Origin: Vibrio gangliei
GTDB lineage: Bacteria; Pseudomonadota; Gammaproteobacteria; Enterobacterales; Vibrionaceae
DNA length: 64,000 bases
NCBI RefSeq assembly: GCF_026001925.1
Contig: NZ_AP021869.1
Location: 1,922,001 to 1,986,000 of the forward strand
Reading direction: 5' to 3'
In this document: in pieces, positions 1-9,599 of the stretch
Position numbering within the stretch: the stretch's first letter is position 1
Layout: each line of letters begins with the position of its first letter
Position numbers and translations under genes: made by a program
Notes under the pieces: model-generated
The model's input: the letters and a program-made list of their open reading frames with translations, nothing else
Database searches by the model: none
Told to the model about the DNA's origin: nothing

Positions 1-1
1 C

Positions 2-1015
2 CCTGCAAATAATTTGATTCTTATTTCTGCTTTAGCGCTCGCCATTTCGACCGCTTCAGCCACACAAGATATCGCCATTGATGCTTTTCGTATTGATACC
101 TTTCCTAAAAGTAACAACAGCAAACTACCACAAGCGTCAGCCATGGCCGTGATCGGTTGGTGGACGGGTTATTCGTTACCTGGCTACCTGGCATTTTCCA
201 ATGCCGATGCTTATGGCTGGAACACCGTGTATTACGGGATGACAGTGGTCATTGTTTTATTAATGTTGTTCACTTTGCTGACCGGTGAACCTGAAACTCA
301 TCGCGATGAATTACAGCAACAAGCTGAAAAACGTCATGCAAAAGTGGTCAACTCCAAAGTCGCCGCTTGGCTTACCGTGACCGTGGTTGAACCCTTCTTA
401 GACTTTTTCCGTCGCAACGGGGTTGGGGTCGCCGTCACACTGTTATTGTTTGTCTTCTTATTCAAAATCGGTGAAGCATTCTTAGGTCGAATGTCGATTG
501 TGTTTTACAAAGAGATTGGCTTTAGTAACGAGCAAATTGGCGAATACTCCAAATTAATTGGTTGGGGTGCAACTATGCTATTTACCTTTGTGGGCAGTAT
601 GTTTAACGTGCGCTTTGGTATCGTTAAAGGCTTGATGATGGGTGGCATTGCGATGGCGAGCAGTAACTTGATGTTTGCTTGGATTGCCTCAGTTGGCCCG
701 AATGAACATCTCCTGCTTGCTACCGTATTAGTCGACAACTTCACCACCGCCTTTTCGACCGTCGCATTTGTGTCTTTCCTAACCGTGCTCACCGGACAGG
801 CATTTTCCGCCACCCAATATGCACTACTTGCCTCGTTAGGCAACTTTGGCCGCACCACCCTTGCTTCTTTCAGCGGTGAACTTGCCGATAGCCTCAACAG
901 CTGGCCATTATTCTTCGTGATTACCGCCTTAATGGTGATCCCAAGCTTGATCATGTTGTACTCACTGCGTCACTATTTCCACAATTTACTCGAAAAAGCG
1001 CGAAACCAAGAGTAA
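2..1015 (+). CDS. ampG: AmpG-type muropeptide permease, 3' part
   Basis: This is a major facilitator permease that by family imports anhydro-muropeptides across the inner membrane for cell-wall recycling. The frame is open to the left edge, so the N-terminal part lies outside the window and about 337 residues remain of a protein usually near 450-500. Visible are a run of hydrophobic helices and the motif ATQDIAIDAFRID near the start, which is typical of AmpG. A TTG at 14 is only an internal codon. A strong terminator follows the stop. The neighbour ompK has its own promoter region, so the two are separate units. Family assignment is firm; substrate is inferred from the family. Confidence 0.88.
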   Translation, partial: PANNLILISALALAISTASATQDIAIDAFRIDTFPKSNNSKLPQASAMAVIGWWTGYSLPGYLAFSNADAYGWNTVYYGMTVVIVLLMLFTLLTGEPETHRDELQQQAEKRHAKVVNSKVAAWLTVTVVEPFLDFFRRNGVGVAVTLLLFVFLFKIGEAFLGRMSIVFYKEIGFSNEQIGEYSKLIGWGATMLFTFVGSMFNVRFGIVKGLMMGGIAMASSNLMFAWIASVGPNEHLLLATVLVDNFTTAFSTVAFVSFLTVLTGQAFSATQYALLASLGNFGRTTLASFSGELADSLNSWPLFFVITALMVIPSLIMLYSLRHYFHNLLEKARNQE

Positions 1016-1038
1016 TCCTCACTAAATCCATTCGCATA

Positions 1039-1077
1039 AAAAACACCCAAGGCAAGCGGTTGCCTTGGGTGTTTTTT
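1039..1077 (+). terminator. Rho-independent terminator after ampG
   Basis: Arms AAACACCCAAGGCA and TGCCTTGGGTGTTT form a 14-bp perfect stem with a 6-base loop and a run of T, 24 bases after the ampG stop. Confidence 0.93.
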
Positions 1078-1137
1078 GCTCTAAACTCAAAAATCTATAC
1101 AGTTTTTAGTAACAAGTTCCATCAAAGATCTCATTAA

Positions 1138-1153
1138 CGTGATTACCATCACA
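1138..1153. promoter_or_regulatory. CRP site upstream of ompK
   Basis: CGTGA-TTACCA-TCACA matches the CRP consensus TGTGA-N6-TCACA at 9 of 10 arm positions. It lies 135 bases before the ompK start codon in an otherwise A+T-rich gap. CRP control of a nucleoside-channel porin would fit the CRP sites at nupC and deo in this window. The site is seen; its use is inferred. Confidence 0.7.
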
Positions 1154-1288
1154 ATTTATTTTACAGTTTGCAGGTTTTGTCACTTACAAATGAGAGGGGA
1201 ACAGATATTATCTGCACCACTTTGAAAGCCCACATCGATAATCGGTGTAAATACATTTTAAATTTAGATAAAAAGAGAGCCCCAACTC

Positions 1289-2104
1289 ATGCGTAAAACA
1301 CTTTTAGCTCTTAGTCTTGTTGCTGCTTCGGCGCCAGTATTAGCTGCGGACTACTCAGACGACATCCACAAGAACGACTATAAGTTCGTAAACTTTAACC
1401 TAATGTATTCTGTTGGTGAAAAACCAGAAGCCAGCACAGGTTCAAACGCTCACGATTATTTAGAGATGGAATTTGGTGGTCGCTCAGGAATTTTCGACTT
1501 ATACGGTTACGTAGATGTATTCAACCTATTAAGCAACGATGATGCTGACGATACCGATAAAGCAAATGGTCAAAAAGACAAGATCTTCATGAAATTTGCG
1601 CCTCGTATGTCTATCGATGCTATGACGGGTTACGATCTTTCATTCGGCCCTGTGCAAGAGCTATATGTAGCATCACTATTTGAATGGGATGGTGGCCGTG
1701 ACACGACTTTTGGTGTTAACACTCAAAAAATTGGTCTAGGTTCTGACATCAATATGCCTTGGTTTGGCAAAATGGGCTTAAACCTATACGCGACTTACGA
1801 TTCAAACAAAAATGACTGGAATGGTTACCAAATTTCGACTAACTGGTTCAAGCCTTTCTACTCATTCAGCAACGGTAGCTTCATCGCATACCAAGGCTAC
1901 ATTGATTACCAATTTGGCATGAAAGATGAGTACGCAACGGCATCAAATGGTGGTGCAATGTTCAACGGCCTTTACTGGCATAATGAGCGCTTTGCAGTCG
2001 GTTACGGCTTAAAAGCTTACTACAACGTATACGGCATTAAAGATAGCGATGCACTAGAATCAACAGGTGTATCCCACTACTTCGACGTAACTTACAAATT
2101 CTAA
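1289..2104 (+). CDS. ompK: Outer membrane protein OmpK (Tsx-like channel)
   Basis: This is an outer membrane beta-barrel of the nucleoside-specific channel (Tsx/OmpK) family; in vibrios OmpK is also known as the receptor of phage KVP40. The 271-residue precursor begins with a clear Sec signal peptide, with cleavage around VLA-A (residues 17-20). It continues with alternating aromatic strands such as YLEMEFGGRSGIFDLYGYVD and ends in a terminal Phe, as expected for BAM-assembled barrels. Length agrees with vibrio OmpK. It is a single-gene unit with a CRP site upstream and a terminator downstream. Nucleoside transport is family knowledge and fits the deo/nupC genes at 40-46 kb. Confidence 0.93.
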   Translation: MRKTLLALSLVAASAPVLAADYSDDIHKNDYKFVNFNLMYSVGEKPEASTGSNAHDYLEMEFGGRSGIFDLYGYVDVFNLLSNDDADDTDKANGQKDKIFMKFAPRMSIDAMTGYDLSFGPVQELYVASLFEWDGGRDTTFGVNTQKIGLGSDINMPWFGKMGLNLYATYDSNKNDWNGYQISTNWFKPFYSFSNGSFIAYQGYIDYQFGMKDEYATASNGGAMFNGLYWHNERFAVGYGLKAYYNVYGIKDSDALESTGVSHYFDVTYKF

Positions 2105-2158
2105 TCACTCGCAACGCATAAGTTGCTTTGATTCGAATCGTTACTTTGATTCAAATAC

Positions 2159-2200
2159 AATGGTGCAGATTGAGCTTCAATCTGCACCATTTTGTTTTTT
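2159..2200 (+). terminator. Terminator after ompK
   Basis: AATGGTGCAGATTG pairs perfectly with CAATCTGCACCATT across a 5-base loop. A T-rich tail (TTTTGTTTTTT) follows. It lies 54 bases after the ompK stop. Confidence 0.92.
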
Positions 2201-2246
2201 GCGTTATGCTAACCTTCGCATTTTAGCAATATAGAAACGGTTCAGT

Positions 2247-3128
2247 ATGAAAGTAGCAATTGTTGGCGTCGGTGCCATTGGTTCATTATGGGCAACCCAA
2301 TTACAGCAACATGGTCATCAGGTTATTTGCTTTACCCGTGCTCCATCACAAACTCAACTAACATTACAACTTGATGTACAGCCAGCAATCAAACTAAGTG
2401 CCAATCAACCCGAGCAACTGGCAAGCTGTGATGTTGTTCTTATCACAGTAAAATCCACACAAGTAGCTACTGCTGTCGAGCCATTATTTTCTCTCCTAAA
2501 CCCTGCTGTGCCTGTTATTTTTCTGCATAACGGTATGGGAGCGGTAGACATATTGGAAACTAAGTGGCAGGCGTTACCACTCTACCTTGCCACCACAACA
2601 CAGGCGGCATTCAAATCGAGTTCAACTCAGGTTCATCACACCGGTTACGGCAACACTTTGATTGGGCCGCATCACCACCATTGCAAACCACTCTCGGAAA
2701 GCATTCTTACTCAACTTAATGCCGCACTTCCGAATGTGAATTGGGATGACAACATTCAAGCAGCCCTATGGAAAAAGCTTGCTGTTAATTGTGTGATCAA
2801 CCCAATGACAGCCCTGTACCAGTGTAAAAATGGAGAAATCGCACAAGCGCAATATCAAGATCAATTACGTGCCTTAATTCAAGAATGTCATCAAGTGATG
2901 CGCGCCGATGGGCAAACTTCAGATCTTGATGAGCTGACAGCATTTATCCGCCAAGTGATTACAGCGACAGCTCAGAATTATTCTTCAATGTATCAAGATG
3001 TACACCACCAGCGTCCTACGGAAATCGACTTTATTACTGGCTTCTTACTCAAAAAAGCGCAGCAATATGGAATAGAAGTACCCAATCACCAACGCTTGTA
3101 TCAACAAATTAAACGATTGGAAGTCTAG
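2247..3128 (+). CDS. panE: 2-dehydropantoate 2-reductase
   Basis: Ketopantoate reductase makes pantoate with NADPH in the cytoplasm, a step of pantothenate and CoenzymeA synthesis. The 293-residue protein has the Rossmann motif GVGAIG at residues 7-12. The family's catalytic-lysine segment lies near residue 176 (ALWKKLAVNCVINPMTAL), and a C-terminal helical ApbA domain ends in a conserved ITGFLL-type helix. Length is normal. The start has only a weak ribosome site. It lies alone between ompK and csdA on the same strand with short gaps and no visible terminator on its 3' side, so read-through into csdA is possible. PanE and other ApbA-family reductases look alike; the syntenic position and motifs support panE. 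Confidence 0.9.
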   Translation: MKVAIVGVGAIGSLWATQLQQHGHQVICFTRAPSQTQLTLQLDVQPAIKLSANQPEQLASCDVVLITVKSTQVATAVEPLFSLLNPAVPVIFLHNGMGAVDILETKWQALPLYLATTTQAAFKSSSTQVHHTGYGNTLIGPHHHHCKPLSESILTQLNAALPNVNWDDNIQAALWKKLAVNCVINPMTALYQCKNGEIAQAQYQDQLRALIQECHQVMRADGQTSDLDELTAFIRQVITATAQNYSSMYQDVHHQRPTEIDFITGFLLKKAQQYGIEVPNHQRLYQQIKRLEV

Positions 3129-3203
3129 GGCCGAGAAACGTTTAAGCCCATTCTAATATGTTTTATACTTCGCCCACTTCATTGGCATAGCAAGGTTTAT
3201 TTA

Positions 3204-4433
3204 ATGTCTTATCCGACTCACTTTGACATTCAGGCTGTTCGCCAGCAGTTCCCTTTTATTCATAATGATTCGCCGTTAGTTTACCTTGATAGCGCCGCGA
3301 CAACGCAAAAGCCGCAGTGTGTGATCGATGCGATTAGTGACTATTACGCCAAACAAAATGCCAATGTACACCGGGGAAGTCATAGCTTAACCGCCAATGC
3401 CACAACGCAATTTGAAGCTGCGCGCGACTGTGTACAGCAATTTATTCATGCTCAATCCAGTAAAGAAATCATCTGGACCCGCGGTGCTACCGAAGCCATC
3501 AACTTAATCGCGCAAACTTATGCACGCAGCACACTACAAGCAGGCGATGAAATTCTAGTGGGTGAAATGGAACATCACGCCAACATTGTGCCGTGGCAAA
3601 TAGTGGCAGAGCAGACAGGCGCGAAACTCATCAAAGTCCCTATGACGCAAAATTGCCAATGGGATATGACGGCTTATCAAAATCTTCTGACCAACAAGTG
3701 CAAAATTGTTGCCGCAGCGCATATCACTAATGTCACCGCTACTCGCCAGCCTATTGAGGATATTATTCAACTCGCCCATCAAGTGGATGCCATTGTTGTC
3801 ATTGACGGCGCGCAAGGCATCGTGCATGAAAAAGTGGATGTTCAGGCACTCGATTGCGACTTTTATATTTTCTCTGGCCATAAATTGTATGCGCCAACCG
3901 GTATCGGTGTGTTGTATGGCAAACAAGCCTTACTCAACGCGATGCCTGTATGGCATGGTGGCGGAAAAATGGTAGACAAAGTCAGCTTTGAGAAAACCTC
4001 ATTTACTGGGCTGCCTGGTAAGTTTGAAGCGGGCACCCCTAATGTGGCCGGGGCAATTGCGCTTGCTACCGCCATTGATTGGCTACAAGAGTTCGATCCT
4101 CAACAAATCGAGGCGCATTACCATCAATTACATTCGCTGTTAGTGGAAGGGTTACGTCAAATTGATGGCGTTAAACTTATTGGTTTACAAGCTAATGCGA
4201 ACGTGGTGAGTTTTATTGTCGAACTCGATGGCGAGGGGATTCATCATAACGATGTTGCAACCTTGCTTGACCAACAGAATATTGCCGTACGTTCTGGACA
4301 TCATTGCGCTCATCCATTGATGGATGCCTTAGGAATTAATGGCACTGTACGGGTCTCGTTAGGGATTTATAACAACACACAAGATATTGAAGCGTTTTTA
4401 ACTGCGTTAGCTAAAGCGATAGATTTGCTCTAG
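3204..4433 (+). CDS. csdA: Cysteine desulfurase CsdA (SufS group)
   Basis: This PLP enzyme removes sulfur from cysteine and holds it as a persulfide for transfer to an acceptor. The 409-residue class V aminotransferase fold shows the PLP lysine in SGHKLYAPTGIG (about residue 227). The active-site cysteine is in RSGHHCAHPLM (about residue 368), with the short SufS-type loop. CsdE, its sulfur acceptor, is encoded convergently right behind it, and tcdA follows, as in the E. coli csdA-csdE-tcdA locus. That neighbourhood favours CsdA over SufS, since no suf genes are nearby. Its last four bases overlap the csdE stop. Confidence 0.93.
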   Translation: MSYPTHFDIQAVRQQFPFIHNDSPLVYLDSAATTQKPQCVIDAISDYYAKQNANVHRGSHSLTANATTQFEAARDCVQQFIHAQSSKEIIWTRGATEAINLIAQTYARSTLQAGDEILVGEMEHHANIVPWQIVAEQTGAKLIKVPMTQNCQWDMTAYQNLLTNKCKIVAAAHITNVTATRQPIEDIIQLAHQVDAIVVIDGAQGIVHEKVDVQALDCDFYIFSGHKLYAPTGIGVLYGKQALLNAMPVWHGGGKMVDKVSFEKTSFTGLPGKFEAGTPNVAGAIALATAIDWLQEFDPQQIEAHYHQLHSLLVEGLRQIDGVKLIGLQANANVVSFIVELDGEGIHHNDVATLLDQQNIAVRSGHHCAHPLMDALGINGTVRVSLGIYNNTQDIEAFLTALAKAIDLL

Positions 4434-4861
4434 TCTTTATTTTTCGCTTCGGCGGCTTGCTTAATTTGTTCAACAATCGCTTTCAGCCCATTACCGCGTG
4501 ATGGGCTTAAATGATTGATTAGGCCAAGCTGATCGAAATAGGCTTGCTCATCAAAATCACGAATCACTTGAGTTGTTTGCCCTTCAAAGGCTGCCAGCAC
4601 TAGCGCAATTAAACCTCGCACAATGCGCGCATCAGAATCAGCTTGAAAGTGCCAGTGCTCGCCATCAAATTCCGATACTAGCCACACCTTACTTTCACAG
4701 CCAGAGACCAATAACTGCTCCTGTTTTAATGCTTCCTCCATTTTCGGTAATTGTTTACCCCACATGATCACCTGACGATAACGCTCCTCCCAGCTTGTAA
4801 AGCCAGACATGGTCTCGATGATATCTTGCGCTGTGATGGTATTACCAAAGGGATGGGACAT
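4430..4861 (-). CDS. csdE: SufE-family sulfur acceptor CsdE
   Basis: CsdE takes sulfur from CsdA and passes it on, in E. coli also towards TcdA. The 143-residue protein has the SufE fold and the acceptor cysteine C55 in LVSGCESKVW. It ends in a helical tail rich in Lys and Ala. It is convergent to csdA and the two stop codons share the palindrome CTAG at 4430-4433. In E. coli csdA and csdE are co-directional, so the gene orientation is inverted here. The start codon has no strong ribosome site. Identity is firm from both the motif and the neighbours. Confidence 0.93.
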   Translation of the reverse strand: MSHPFGNTITAQDIIETMSGFTSWEERYRQVIMWGKQLPKMEEALKQEQLLVSGCESKVWLVSEFDGEHWHFQADSDARIVRGLIALVLAAFEGQTTQVIRDFDEQAYFDQLGLINHLSPSRGNGLKAIVEQIKQAAEAKNKD

Positions 4862-4887
4862 AAATTCGACCTCGTATTTTACAGACC

Positions 4888-4999
4888 GTCATTCCAAAAG
4901 TGAGGCACGAACTGTTTGGAATCTCCTACAGCACTTTAAGTCTCAAATCGAGGTAGGAGATCCTGAACTGCGCTCCTTCGTCGCTTTTCAGGATGACGA
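4888..4999. repeat. REP pair in inverted order (BIME-like)
   Basis: Two related palindromic units face each other. The left one runs from GTCATTCCAAA to TTTGGAATCTCCTAC. The right one runs from GTAGGAGATCCTGAA to TTCAGGATGAC. ATCTCCTAC and GTAGGAGAT form a 9-bp perfect inner inverted repeat. The right unit recurs almost unchanged at 32262-32304, so this is a dispersed family. It lies between csdE and tcdA. Confidence 0.75.
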
Positions 5000-5060
5000 T
5001 AAATATTGTGTTTTTAAATGATAACTTTCATTTCCCGTAGGTTTTAGCTCTTTCAAGCCA

Positions 5061-5080
5061 CGAGCAGCGAAGCGCCCGAG
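5061..5080 (+). repeat. CGAG-family 20-bp core
   Basis: CGAGCAGCGAAGCGCCCGAG is the full core of a dispersed element found at gene 3' ends across this window (for example 6127, 28645, 32408, 32562, 58042). It lies 26 bases beyond the tcdA stop and is followed by a further CGAG. Confidence 0.75.
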
Positions 5081-5105
5081 CTTTCGAGAAACGCCCCCCT
5101 AGAAA

Positions 5106-5933
5106 CTAGGAAACCTTATACTTCTGAATCAACTTCTCAACAATTCGCGATACTGCCACAAACCCAAAGGTCGCCGTCACCACCGTTGCTGCACCAAAAC
5201 CGCTGGCACAATCCATACGCTTAGGGCCTTCGGCTGTAGATTTCACGCCACACACCGAGCCGTCGGCTTGTGGGTATTTAAGCTGTTCCGTTGAGAACAC
5301 ACAATCAATACCAAATTTACGTTGTGGATTTTTGCTGAAATTATGATGACGACGCAACGTATCTTTGAGCTTTTTCGCCAAAGGGTCTTGAATGGTTTTG
5401 GTTAAATCGGCAATTTGAATTTGCGTCGGATCGGTTTGGCCGCCAGCCCCACCGGTTGTGATCACTTTGATCTTATTACTGCGGCAATAAGCCAATAATG
5501 CCGCTTTCGGTTTAATGCTATCAATCGCATCGAGCACGTAATCAAACTCTTTACTGATGTAGTCACGCACGTTATCTGGCGTAATGAAATCATCAATCAA
5601 GTTCACTTTGCATTCAGGATTAATCAAAGCAACACGCTCGGCCATCACTTCAATTTTGCTTTGCCCAACCGTTCCGTTTAACGCATGAATTTGACGGTTG
5701 ATGTTGGTCACGCACACATCATCCATATCAATCAAGGTTAATTCACCAACACCAGTACGCGCTAACGCTTCCACCGCCCACGAACCGACACCACCAATGC
5801 CGACCACACAAACATGCGCGGCACGCAAGATCTCAACTTCGCTATGTCCGTATAAGCGACGCGTGCCACCAAAACGTTGATCATAGCTATCAGATGCAGG
5901 AGCAAGTGCAGATGCAGGAGGAAGTGTTTTCAT
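5106..5933 (-). CDS. tcdA: tRNA threonylcarbamoyladenosine dehydratase TcdA
   Basis: This E1/ThiF-like ATPase cyclises t6A37 of tRNA to ct6A. The 275-residue protein has the nucleotide-binding loop GIGGVG at residues 45-50, DMDDVCVTNINRQIH after it, and the family block TTGGAGGQTDPTQIQ. The C-terminal GFGAATVVTATFGFVAV region is typical of the YgdL/CsdL group. A proline/alanine-rich stretch before DQRFGGTRRLYG is longer than in E. coli and repeats PASALAPAS. It lies next to csdE, whose product supplies sulfur transfer to this system in E. coli. Repeats fill the gaps on both sides. Confidence 0.93.
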   Translation of the reverse strand: MKTLPPASALAPASDSYDQRFGGTRRLYGHSEVEILRAAHVCVVGIGGVGSWAVEALARTGVGELTLIDMDDVCVTNINRQIHALNGTVGQSKIEVMAERVALINPECKVNLIDDFITPDNVRDYISKEFDYVLDAIDSIKPKAALLAYCRSNKIKVITTGGAGGQTDPTQIQIADLTKTIQDPLAKKLKDTLRRHHNFSKNPQRKFGIDCVFSTEQLKYPQADGSVCGVKSTAEGPKRMDCASGFGAATVVTATFGFVAVSRIVEKLIQKYKVS

Positions 5934-6000
5934 GGAAAGTTACCGCAAAATTCAAAAGAGGCGCATTATAGCCGATCGCGTTTCACGTCGCTAGGATACG

Positions 6001-6205
6001 TTATATAGAAACGAAACGTGACTCGTTGCTCGGCTCGCTGCGCTTCTCGTTACTAGAAAAAGATAAAAAGAGCGTCACTATACTTAGGATGCTCTAATTT
6101 GAGTGACGATCTTGTTTTTCGAGCAACGAGCAGTGAAACGCCCGAGCATCGATCTACCTAACCGCTTTTCGGATCTCGAGCGTCAGCGTCCCCACGACTC
6201 GTAAC
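6001..6205. repeat. CGAG-rich intergenic repeats
   Basis: The tcdA-mltA gap holds several CGAG units. One core is at 6033-6053 in minus orientation. Another at 6127-6146 reads CGAGCAGTGAAACGCCCGAG, preceded by CGAGCAA, so the units keep a 7-base step. The tail (6172-6205) adds CGAGCGTC and CGACTCG units next to the mltA stop. Confidence 0.65.
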
Positions 6206-6211
6206 GCGCTA

Positions 6212-7366
6212 CTAATTCCCCGGAATCTGCATTGGTGGCGCGGTCAAACCTAACTTCCACACACGGCCAAAGTGACGATAGTGACCTGCGGCAATACCTG
6301 CGCGAGCCCCCATGCCGTGATACAAATCTAAGTGACCACCTTTTACTGCACCGCCAGTATCAAGCACAATTAACAGTTTAAGTACATGCACGCCCGTCCA
6401 TTTACCGTGCGCATCTAATAAAGGTACTTCCGCTAGAATTGGTGTTCCCATTGGGAAAATACTGCGATCGCCAGCTACTGAGGCCATTGGTAACAGTGGA
6501 ATACCCGCAGAGCCTACCACTTCGGCACCCGGCTGACGTTGGAAAAATACATACGATGGGTTTTGCTCCAGCAATTCTTTCACCGTTTCAGGATCGTTTT
6601 CCGCCACCCATTCTTTGATGGCTTTCATCGACATTTTTTCTTTAGGAATTAAGCCTCGCTCTATCAAAATGCGGCCAATGCTGACATAAGGATGGTTGTT
6701 CTTACCTGAATAAGCAAAATAGTCCAATTCATCGTTATCGGCATAATGCACAAATCCACTCCCCTGAACTTCCATCAAGAATGGATCAATCATGTTAGAG
6801 GCATAGCCAAGCTCAAGCCCTTTACCCTTTAATGCACCAGCGTAAATTTGAGCGCGGGTTGGACATACAGAGCCACATTCTGGTTTAGCATAAACTGGAT
6901 ATTTGAATAAATGATCCGGCGTATGGCGCATTTCAATCACAGGAGAAAAGTAACCCGTGAATAAAATATTGCCTTTTTTATCAGCGCCCGCGAGCTGTTC
7001 AATATCAACACCATATTTTGCTAAGTCTTTAGGATCGCCACTCTCCTGCGCCCACACATTTAACTGCGCATATAAATTCTGATATTTCGCTTTTAAAGAT
7101 GGCGATTTTTCTTCTACTTTCTCAGCTTGTGCGGCAAAAGTATTAAAGTCTCGTGGGGCATCACTTTCAGCACGATCGGTATGCTCTAAAGTCGTATCAA
7201 GTTTGCCATCTAAATATTGCTGACCTCGCTCCGTCGGCTGCGCGCAACCAAAAAGAACAACAGCAGAAGCGAGCATCAGTGAACGAGTCAAAAATGGCTT
7301 AATAGAAAACACTGGTAAAGAAACCGGAGAGTGAGAAAAAACACGGGAATTGAACACTGAAATCAT
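6212..7366 (-). CDS. mltA: Membrane-bound lytic transglycosylase A
   Basis: MltA cleaves the peptidoglycan glycan chain with formation of 1,6-anhydro ends and is anchored in the outer membrane by a lipid. The 384-residue protein has a lipobox LFGC with cysteine at residue 41, an MltA core, and a C-terminal 3D-type domain. That domain includes VLDTGGAVKGGHLDLYHG, which carries the family's catalytic aspartate region. The stretch before the lipobox is unusually long for a lipoprotein signal, so a GTG nearer the lipobox may be the true start; neither start has a clear ribosome site. It is divergent from argA. E. coli has amiC between mltA and argA; it is absent here. Confidence 0.92.
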   Translation of the reverse strand: MISVFNSRVFSHSPVSLPVFSIKPFLTRSLMLASAVVLFGCAQPTERGQQYLDGKLDTTLEHTDRAESDAPRDFNTFAAQAEKVEEKSPSLKAKYQNLYAQLNVWAQESGDPKDLAKYGVDIEQLAGADKKGNILFTGYFSPVIEMRHTPDHLFKYPVYAKPECGSVCPTRAQIYAGALKGKGLELGYASNMIDPFLMEVQGSGFVHYADNDELDYFAYSGKNNHPYVSIGRILIERGLIPKEKMSMKAIKEWVAENDPETVKELLEQNPSYVFFQRQPGAEVVGSAGIPLLPMASVAGDRSIFPMGTPILAEVPLLDAHGKWTGVHVLKLLIVLDTGGAVKGGHLDLYHGMGARAGIAAGHYRHFGRVWKLGLTAPPMQIPGN

Positions 7367-7521
7367 CCATTTGAAATAGTAAAATCAAAGCGAAGAATGA
7401 CAAAAATCCTGTTGTCACACAAGACATAAACCATGCTTTGAAACATATTTAATAACACACAACATACTCGAGTGTGGCGACGATATGTCAGCGTTGCAAC
7501 AAATCCATAAAAATTTCACTT

Positions 7522-7605
7522 TATATTCAAGTGACTTCAATTTGCCTTGCCTAAAACGTGTTTTAATCTTGCTGAAACTCCCGTATTGAGATTACGTGGG
7601 TATAT
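7522..7605. repeat. Short inverted-repeat element upstream of argA
   Basis: Ends TATATTCAAGTGACTTCAAT and ATTGAGATTACGTGGGTATA are imperfect inverted repeats. Bases 7536-7604 are nearly identical, with five differences by eye, to the right part of the 266-bp element at 53566-53831. This looks like an internal deletion derivative of that element. It makes up much of the 333-bp mltA-argA gap. Confidence 0.7.
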
Positions 7606-7639
7606 TCACTTAGTTTATAAAAAATATCGATTGCCATAG

Positions 7640-7657
7640 AATGAATTTTTAGTCATT
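7640..7657. promoter_or_regulatory. ARG box (ArgR operator)
   Basis: AATGAATTTTTAGTCATT closely matches the 18-bp ArgR consensus of two TGAAT-type arms around A/T and lies 43 bases before the argA start. ArgR repression of argA is known in enterobacteria; here it is inferred. I did not find a clear second box at the usual 3-bp spacing. Confidence 0.72.
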
Positions 7658-7700
7658 ATTTCAACATAAAAAACCACCAATCCATTCCAAGGAAAGGAAC

Positions 7701-9038
7701 GTGAAATTGCGTAGTACAGCTTTAGTAAAAGGTTTTCGCCAATCCGCCCCTTATGTCAATGCTCATCGTGGTAAAACCATGGTGATTATGCTCGGTGGTG
7801 AAGTCTTCACCGACCCCAATTTTGATAACATCATCAATGATATTGCGTTGCTGCACAGCCTAGGTGTACGCATTGTTTTGGTGTATGGCGCAAGGCCGCA
7901 GATCAACGACAACCTGTATAATAATCATTGTGAATCGCACTATCACAAAGGCATTCGAGTCACCAATGAATCAGCATTAAACCTCGCCATGCAAGCTGCT
8001 GGTCGTTTGCAATTAGCGCTGACAGCACGTTTGTCGATGAGCCTAAACAACACACCAATGCAAGGCACTCAGTTGAACGTAGTCAGCGGCAATTTCATTA
8101 TTGCTCAACCGCTGGGTGTCGATGATGGTGTCGATTACTGTCACAGCGGTAAAGTACGTCGCATTGATAGTGAAGCCATTAATCGCATGCTCGACATGGG
8201 TTCTATTGTGGTCGTTGGCCCAATCGCAAGCTCGGTGACCGGTGAAAGTTTTAATTTGATGTATGAAGATGTTGCCACTCAAACCGCCATTCGTTTAAAA
8301 GCCTACAAACTGATTGGCTTTTGTTCTGAGCAGGGCATATTGGCCGAAGATGGCCGCGTCATTCCTGAGTTATTCCCCACCTGCGCGGAAAAATTATTAC
8401 AACAAATCCAAGACAAACAAGACACCGAAAGCGGTTATACCAGCGGTACCTATCGCTTTTTACGTGGCGCATTGACTGCTTGCCGAGCGGGCGTTCCACG
8501 TTGCCATTTGGTGAGTTACAAAGAAGATGGCGCATTACTGCAAGAGTTATTCTCGTTTGACGGTATCGGCACACAAGTAGTGATGGCCAGTGCGGAGCAA
8601 ACGCGTAATGCTGAAATCCATGATATTGGCGGCATTTTAGACTTGATTCAGCCATTAGAAGAACAAGGCATTTTAGTTCGTCGATCGCGTGAGCAACTCG
8701 AACAAGAAATCAACAAGTTCACCATCATAGAAAAAGATCGCTTAATCATTGGCTGCGCGGCACTTTATCCGTATATCGACGATAAAATGGCTGAAATGGC
8801 GTGTGTAGCCATCCACCCTGACTACCGTGATGGTGATCGTGGTGTCATGCTACTGAATCACATGAGACAAAAAGCCAAAACCATGGGTATCAGTAAATTA
8901 TTCGTACTGACAACTCACAGCCTACACTGGTTTAGAGAGCAAGGTTTTGAAGAAGTGGGCGTAGAGTCACTACCAATGGAAAAGCGCGGGTTGTATAACT
9001 ATCAACGTAAGTCGAAGATATTGGTGTTGAAGGTTTAG
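7701..9038 (+). CDS. argA: N-acetylglutamate synthase
   Basis: ArgA makes N-acetylglutamate, the first step of arginine synthesis. The 445-residue protein has an amino-acid-kinase-like domain (about residues 1-290), beginning with the [10 protein letters not shown] block and GARPQIN. A GNAT acetyltransferase domain follows with [15 protein letters not shown] and [12 protein letters not shown]. The start is GTG at 7701, supported by AAGGAAAGG 4 bases upstream. Length fits the classic bifunctional-looking ArgA family. An ARG box upstream suggests ArgR repression. It is convergent with the yhcH-type gene and CGAG repeats begin right after its stop. Confidence 0.95.
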   Translation: MKLRSTALVKGFRQSAPYVNAHRGKTMVIMLGGEVFTDPNFDNIINDIALLHSLGVRIVLVYGARPQINDNLYNNHCESHYHKGIRVTNESALNLAMQAAGRLQLALTARLSMSLNNTPMQGTQLNVVSGNFIIAQPLGVDDGVDYCHSGKVRRIDSEAINRMLDMGSIVVVGPIASSVTGESFNLMYEDVATQTAIRLKAYKLIGFCSEQGILAEDGRVIPELFPTCAEKLLQQIQDKQDTESGYTSGTYRFLRGALTACRAGVPRCHLVSYKEDGALLQELFSFDGIGTQVVMASAEQTRNAEIHDIGGILDLIQPLEEQGILVRRSREQLEQEINKFTIIEKDRLIIGCAALYPYIDDKMAEMACVAIHPDYRDGDRGVMLLNHMRQKAKTMGISKLFVLTTHSLHWFREQGFEEVGVESLPMEKRGLYNYQRKSKILVLKV

Positions 9039-9110
9039 CGAGTCTCGGATTCTCGTGTCTCGTTACTCGAGGTTTCACTTAACCTATCGAGTAACGAGAC
9101 ACGTATTTTC
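9039..9110. repeat. CGAG heptad cluster after argA
   Basis: On the minus strand the sequence reads CGAGTAA-CGAGACA-CGAGAAT in strict 7-base steps (9052-9079). On the plus strand CGAGTAA-CGAGACA recurs at about 9090. The two blocks make an inverted repeat. The array starts one base after the argA stop, in the convergent argA/yhcH gap. Confidence 0.7.
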
Positions 9111-9121
9111 CGCGTAACGTG

Positions 9122-9589
<468 letters not shown>

Positions 9590-9599
9590 TCACCTTTGT

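Noticed and set aside
4809..5021. Plus-strand 70-codon frame over csdE and the REP pair
   Set aside because: It is antisense to csdE and then runs through a palindromic repeat; no protein family features.
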